Assembly: GCF_021347895.1 (NCBI RefSeq)
Contig: NC_067122.1
Location: 38,162,215 to 38,226,214 of the forward strand
Source: Acanthochromis polyacanthus
Taxonomy: Eukaryota > Chordata > Actinopteri > Pomacentridae
DNA length: 64,000 bases
Reading direction: 5' to 3'
Every line of letters starts with the position of its first letter. Position 1 is the stretch's first letter. The notes under the pieces are model-generated. The model was not told where the DNA came from. It did no database searches and was given only the letters and a program-made list of their open reading frames with translations. The position numbers were made by a program, and so were the translations under genes. Positions 59,847 through 64,000 of this stretch are shown here, in pieces.

Positions 59847-60940
59847 GTGATGTTCTCACACAACATCATAACGAAGGCTCCTACTGTTTTCAGTAAACAA
59901 CAACCATTGAAGAGACAGTTGACCGATTCTCTAAAGCTATCAAGGCCTTAAAAGGGACACCAGAGTCATTCATAGTTGATGTCTCATTTGATTTCTGTGC
60001 TTGTGTCTTTTAATAAGCACTTTAACATTTTAAAACATGTTTGGAAATATTTTTTCTGGAAAGAGGTCAGAATTATGTGTAACTGTAAAGCTTTCTTACC
60101 ATCCAACAGGAAGGCTGTGTGTGGCCCCAGCAAAATTATGAAAATGTGGTGTCATCTCTATTGCGCTTTATTCAAGTCTATATAAAGTAGTTCAAAATGT
60201 TGACCTCTTGAACAACATCTCAGTCAGATGATGTTTATGTTGCCATGATGATGCTCGATAACAACAGGGCTGGTGCTCTGGATCTTGTCTTATGAACTAT
60301 AAGTTGGCTTTGTCTCTGCTTGCCATCGGTTTTACTGGTTTCAGAAGTCATCATATCCATCCAGATTTTATGACCTCTGTATTATCAGCATCTGTCCATG
60401 AGGACAAGCCTGCTCAACTAAATGGCATGGATAATCACAGGCTCCTTTTAACAAGGCTGAAGTGTTTGCTCTTGCCACTGATAGTTTGGTTTAACAGAAA
60501 TCACAGCACTGATATGTGTATTTAACCCTATGAGCCCAAAGCAGTTTCTGGGTGTTTTTTTTGTTCCCATCTCATTTGCACTCACTGTAGGTTCATTTTC
60601 ACTGCAATATAAGCCTCTATAGAAACAGCACAGCCATAACTGAAAGTAGAGAGAACTTAAAATGTATTTAGTGCACTGCAATAATGTTTAATGGCAAAGG
60701 TATAAAATAAAAAAACAAAAGTTGAATTTCATTGGTAATTTATTTTACAAGTATTGAAAAAATCTGGAATCAACATGTCCAACATTTTTCCAAGTGCCCC
60801 CAAGTGTTGATAATATGGAAAAAATGTTATGCTGCATACCCTATATGCATTTATTACTACTGACGTTTTTATTTCCAAACTTTTCTGCTATCTGCTTTGT
60901 GTAAACACAGCCTGCAGTTCAACTAAAAAGTCACTGAATT
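59847..60940. other. Unassigned sequence
   Basis: A/T-rich, no exon found. TTAACCCTATGAGCCCAAAG at 60522 resembles the start of a TTAA/CCCT element, but I cannot find its other end. Confidence 0.4.
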
Positions 60941-62034
60941 TGTCACGTATCAGAGTTGAACCCAAGCAGCAGGCACAGACAAAAGGGTGAAATTAATGAT
61001 GATTTAATTAAATTAAAGAATGTAGACAAACAGAAACATCTCTTAAATAACACAGGTGAGGGAAGAGCAGGGGGGTATTCCACGAAGCTGGCTAAAACAG
61101 GCTGGGCTTACGCCGGTAAGCGTGGCTTGAATAAGCGGCAACTTTAATCTCAGCTGCAAGTAGTTCCACGAACGAGGCTCAGCTGTTTTTCAGAAACGCT
61201 TATTCAAGCCAGGCTGATCCAAGCTGCGGCTGAGCGCGCGTCCGGGGAGATAAAAAGCCCCGACGTGTCGATCGTCGAAATGATATTACGTCTAAAAACA
61301 GAGCGGAGACTTTCTCTTCTCACAGAATTGTACGAGGACTACAGGGAGATTATCACAAGAAAAGGCAACACGGTTGCGATAAATAAAGCTCGAGACGCTG
61401 CCTGGCAAAGCATTGCCAACCGTTTAAATGCATAAGTGTTTATTTTCTTTTTAATGAAGCACTTAGTCTGAGCGTACACACGCACACGTCGGAAAATTTA
61501 ATTTTCAGAGGGCAAGTTTTTGACACTGATTAGGGATAACCCACAACTGCAGTGGTTGATGACTTTTTTCCTCACCCTGAGGAGATCAATCTTGATGAAA
61601 TAAAAAATAAAGCTTTTCAAAACCCATTGAAGACATCGTTTATGTGTGTATAAACATATATATACACACATATATGCCAATTTAAACTAAATATAAAACA
61701 GAACTAAGTTACCGGAAAAGGGAGACTTACAAAATGTCCAGGGTGAAATGGTGGAAGCGGGCAAACAGATGGAGCAAATAGGGAGACATGGCGAGGGCAG
61801 GGAAACAGATAAAAAGTCCAAAGGTGATTGAGTCCAGAAAGCGAGGAGCAATGTGCAGGGTCCAGCGAAGTGCGTCATGGGCTCGGAAGTGAGAACATGG
61901 AACAATGAGCCAGCAGTGAACTCTGTAGAAAGGCTGGCTTATATACTGCAGTGATTGTCGATTCTTGCCAGCTGTGCTCTCTGCACAGCCATTCCTCATT
62001 TGGCTGATTGAGCCAGAGCAGGAGGATCATGACA
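60941..62034 (-). mobile_element. Probable solo LTR of a second family, with an insertion
   Basis: Bounded by TGTCACGTATC and GATCATGACA. On the minus strand it starts TGTCATGATCCTCCTGC, has a TATA-like AGTATATAAGCC (rc of 61936-61947) and ends ATACGTGACA. No clear 5-bp duplication. A Harbinger-like fragment (61070-61500) sits inside it. Confidence 0.6.
61070..61500 (+). mobile_element. PIF/Harbinger-like fragment with Myb/SANT-like ORF start
   Basis: GGGGGGTATTCCACGAAGC at the left, with internal inverted CGCTTATTCAAGCC / GGCTTGAATAAGCG. From about 61280 the frame reads MILRLKTERRLSLLTELYED then YREIITRKGNTVAINKARDA and AWQSIANRLNA, the N terminus of the Myb/SANT-like protein encoded by Harbinger transposons. 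It stops after about 50 residues. No right end identified. Confidence 0.65.
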
Positions 62035-62287
62035 GTCTGTTAGTCACAGTTTCTCAGTTTTGCAGAGAATTGAGTACAAACATGTTTTTCTAAAGATAAC
62101 AAGCTTTTCAGGATTTAGAGGATTAAGTTCTAAGAAGAAGAAGAAAAAAAAAGTGCATTGCTAAATGATGATTCATTGATGCAACTGAGGCTTAGGACAG
62201 AATTAATTGTGGAAACTGACTGCAATAGGTATCCAAAGTGTGTAAATAGACTGCTAGTCTTTTGGTATTTCCCTCAGACAACGCAGG

Positions 62288-63131
62288 TGTTACGATCCAA
62301 CCTCTAGGGGTTGGCTGGATGCAACAAAATAACCAGATGGCACTGGTTTAGGTTAAGGGATTTATTGCTTAGTAGTAAAAGGAACGAAAAAGTGACAATA
62401 AAACACAAGACTGGCGAGTGTTGCCAAAACAAAGAATGGAATAAAACATAACGAAGGCTAACAGAGTTTGTAACTGAGCTAAACACAAAGAAAACAACTA
62501 AACTCCCTAGCCAAACCGAACTACAGAAGCAACACCCACCATCAGGAACAAAAACTAATACAAAAGGTGTACAAAATGAACTAAACAAAACTGGTGCCTC
62601 TAAATAAGTGTACATACTGAGCACAGTTCACAAAAGTTCAAAATACGAAGTGGCTTCTACACACAGTTGGCAGACTACAAATTGGAGCCTCAGTATCCAC
62701 TGACACATCGGGCTCCACACTAAACTAAAGCCAACAGAAGGTCGAAGTTGTCTGCAGCACCCACCACAAGTGCTTCCAGACCGAAAGACCACGAAGAGGC
62801 ACCAGGGTGGACTGGTCAAAGTATCAGCCACCATGACTAATGGCATGGTGGGACTTTATAGGTAGCAGGTGTGGTGCCTGGCTGCCTCTGGTTGGTCGGA
62901 GGAGGAGGAGCTGGAGGGTCACCCAATCAGGACAGGCCGGAGGGCGGGGAGAACCAGACTGGAGTGCAGGTCGTCATCAGCTCTGTCGTCAGCTGAAACG
63001 GCTGACAGCTGGGGTTCCAAAGGCTCTGCAAAAAGCCCCAGCTGAACCCACACACAAATTACTCCCAAACAAAGACCCAATAGGACACCACCTCAGAACA
63101 AGATGGCACGCCAATACTGGTGGCCGTAACA
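62288..63131 (-). mobile_element. Solo LTR, same family as 14930-15791
   Basis: TGTTACGATCC ... GGCCGTAACA with GCAGG duplicated at 62283-62287 and 63132-63136. About 95 percent like the first copy by eye. On the minus strand, ACCTATAAAGTCCC is a TATA-type box and AATAAA lies near the 3' end. The main differences are short indels (e.g. near 62790, where about 10 bases present in the first copy are missing). Confidence 0.92.
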
Positions 63132-63136
63132 GCAGG

Positions 63137-64000
63137 TTACATGGGGCAATGTTACATCTGCCCTGTTTCATCTCAATAACTGTGTTCACTGAGGTGGAAT
63201 TGCCTCTATTTTGTTTACATGTGTACATAGAAAACACTGAATGGGGGTAACATGAATGGTTTGTAGAAAGGGTTTGAAAAATAGTGAGAGCTGGAAAGGA
63301 TTTATCATCTTAGCTCGCTGTAAAAATAAAATAAAAATGCATGAGATTAACACAATACAAGCTAAAATTGTTATCCACTTATGATATTATATACCAAATT
63401 TGGCTTTGTAATATTTCAAAGACTGCTTTTACTGAAACATAATCCAGCGTAGACTTAATGTCAAGCAAGTTGCCTGTCTGCATACTTAACATGCTTCCTT
63501 GTTTTGAGCATTTCATTCGGTTGATAACAAAATTATCATTGCTTTATCATTCAAAATGGTGTGCTGCTCGGTGTTTTACACGCAAACCACCTGCAGGTGT
63601 CTGCTTGTTTAGAGCAGTGGAAGTGCTGATGATGCAACAAACTGCGTCCCCTGTGATGACTCTACACACAGTGAACTCTAAATTACAAGTCTCAGGTGAT
63701 TTTTTTTCCTGTTTTTATTCAGGTGTCTTTAGTTTCAAATGTGTATTTTAGCTCCTAAACACCTTACAGCTGCCTACAGGTGCGGTTGTCTTGTTATAAA
63801 CTCAGTTAACAGTGATTTTATGCATTCTAATGACTTGACAATGTTCAGTTCATGTAGTGTGGGACTGCAGCTGTTACTGATGGTGCGCTCACAGTGCAGT
63901 AGTCTGTGAAACACGTTGGTTATATTGTCACATGATTTAACTATTAGCAGACTGGCAGTGTTGTCAGTTAAATTCACAGGCCACTTTGTGTTGCATTTGA
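63137..64000. other. Unassigned sequence at right edge
   Basis: A/T-rich. No exon or repeat that I can support. Confidence 0.5.

Overview
The window is vertebrate DNA, almost certainly from a ray-finned (teleost) fish. It holds a spliced single-copy gene with GT-AG introns, packed with repeat families typical of teleosts: Tc1/mariner transposons, hAT elements with BED fingers, TTAA-flanked piggyBac-like MITEs, L2- and L1-type LINEs, an RTE-like LINE tail, LTR retrotransposon solo LTRs, and (TG)n and (TA)n microsatellites. The species cannot be read from the sequence. The many long repeat-filled introns suggest a percomorph-like fish, but that is inference.

The backbone is one gene on the plus strand, polr1a, encoding the largest subunit of RNA polymerase I. 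The window starts 15 bases before one of its internal exons. I place 24 exons between 16 and 49556, ending at a TAG stop. They cover about 1165 residues: the metal-binding active-site loop, pore/funnel, bridge helix, trigger loop, jaw, a Pol I-specific acidic linker and the C-terminal clamp segment. All splice phases agree except in exon 6, which is one base short in an A-run. A second plus-strand gene seems to start near 56822, with one more short exon at 59730-59846. I do not recognise it.

Layout. 1-5 kb: polr1a active-site and pore exons, with two copies of a large composite element. 5-14.3 kb: funnel exons, with a hAT element inside an L2-type LINE inside a Tc1 remnant, a 1.2 kb TIR element and a Tc1 relic split by another composite copy. 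14.3-24.3 kb: bridge-helix and cleft exons, a solo LTR inserted in a splice donor, a Tc1 copy, and a TIR element carrying a PDZD8-like coding fragment. 24.3-39.2 kb: the trigger-loop exon lies between an antisense L1 5' half plus a near-intact Tc1 and a sense L1 3' half with a 2.5 kb GC-rich tail; an LTR-like palindrome follows. 39.2-49.6 kb: jaw, acidic linker and C-terminal exons, with five more composite copies. 49.6-56.6 kb: intergenic DNA built on a degenerate 51/52-bp tandem repeat with alternating A and B units, broken up by nested transposons including a THAP-domain remnant and a hAT. 56.6-64 kb: start of the second gene, with two solo LTRs and a PIF/Harbinger-like fragment in its introns.

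The notable signals are host-gene capture in a transposon (20.3-21.2 kb), layered nesting that dates insertions relative to one another, a TE insertion that duplicated a splice donor, and single-A deficits in two independent reading frames that look like base-calling errors.
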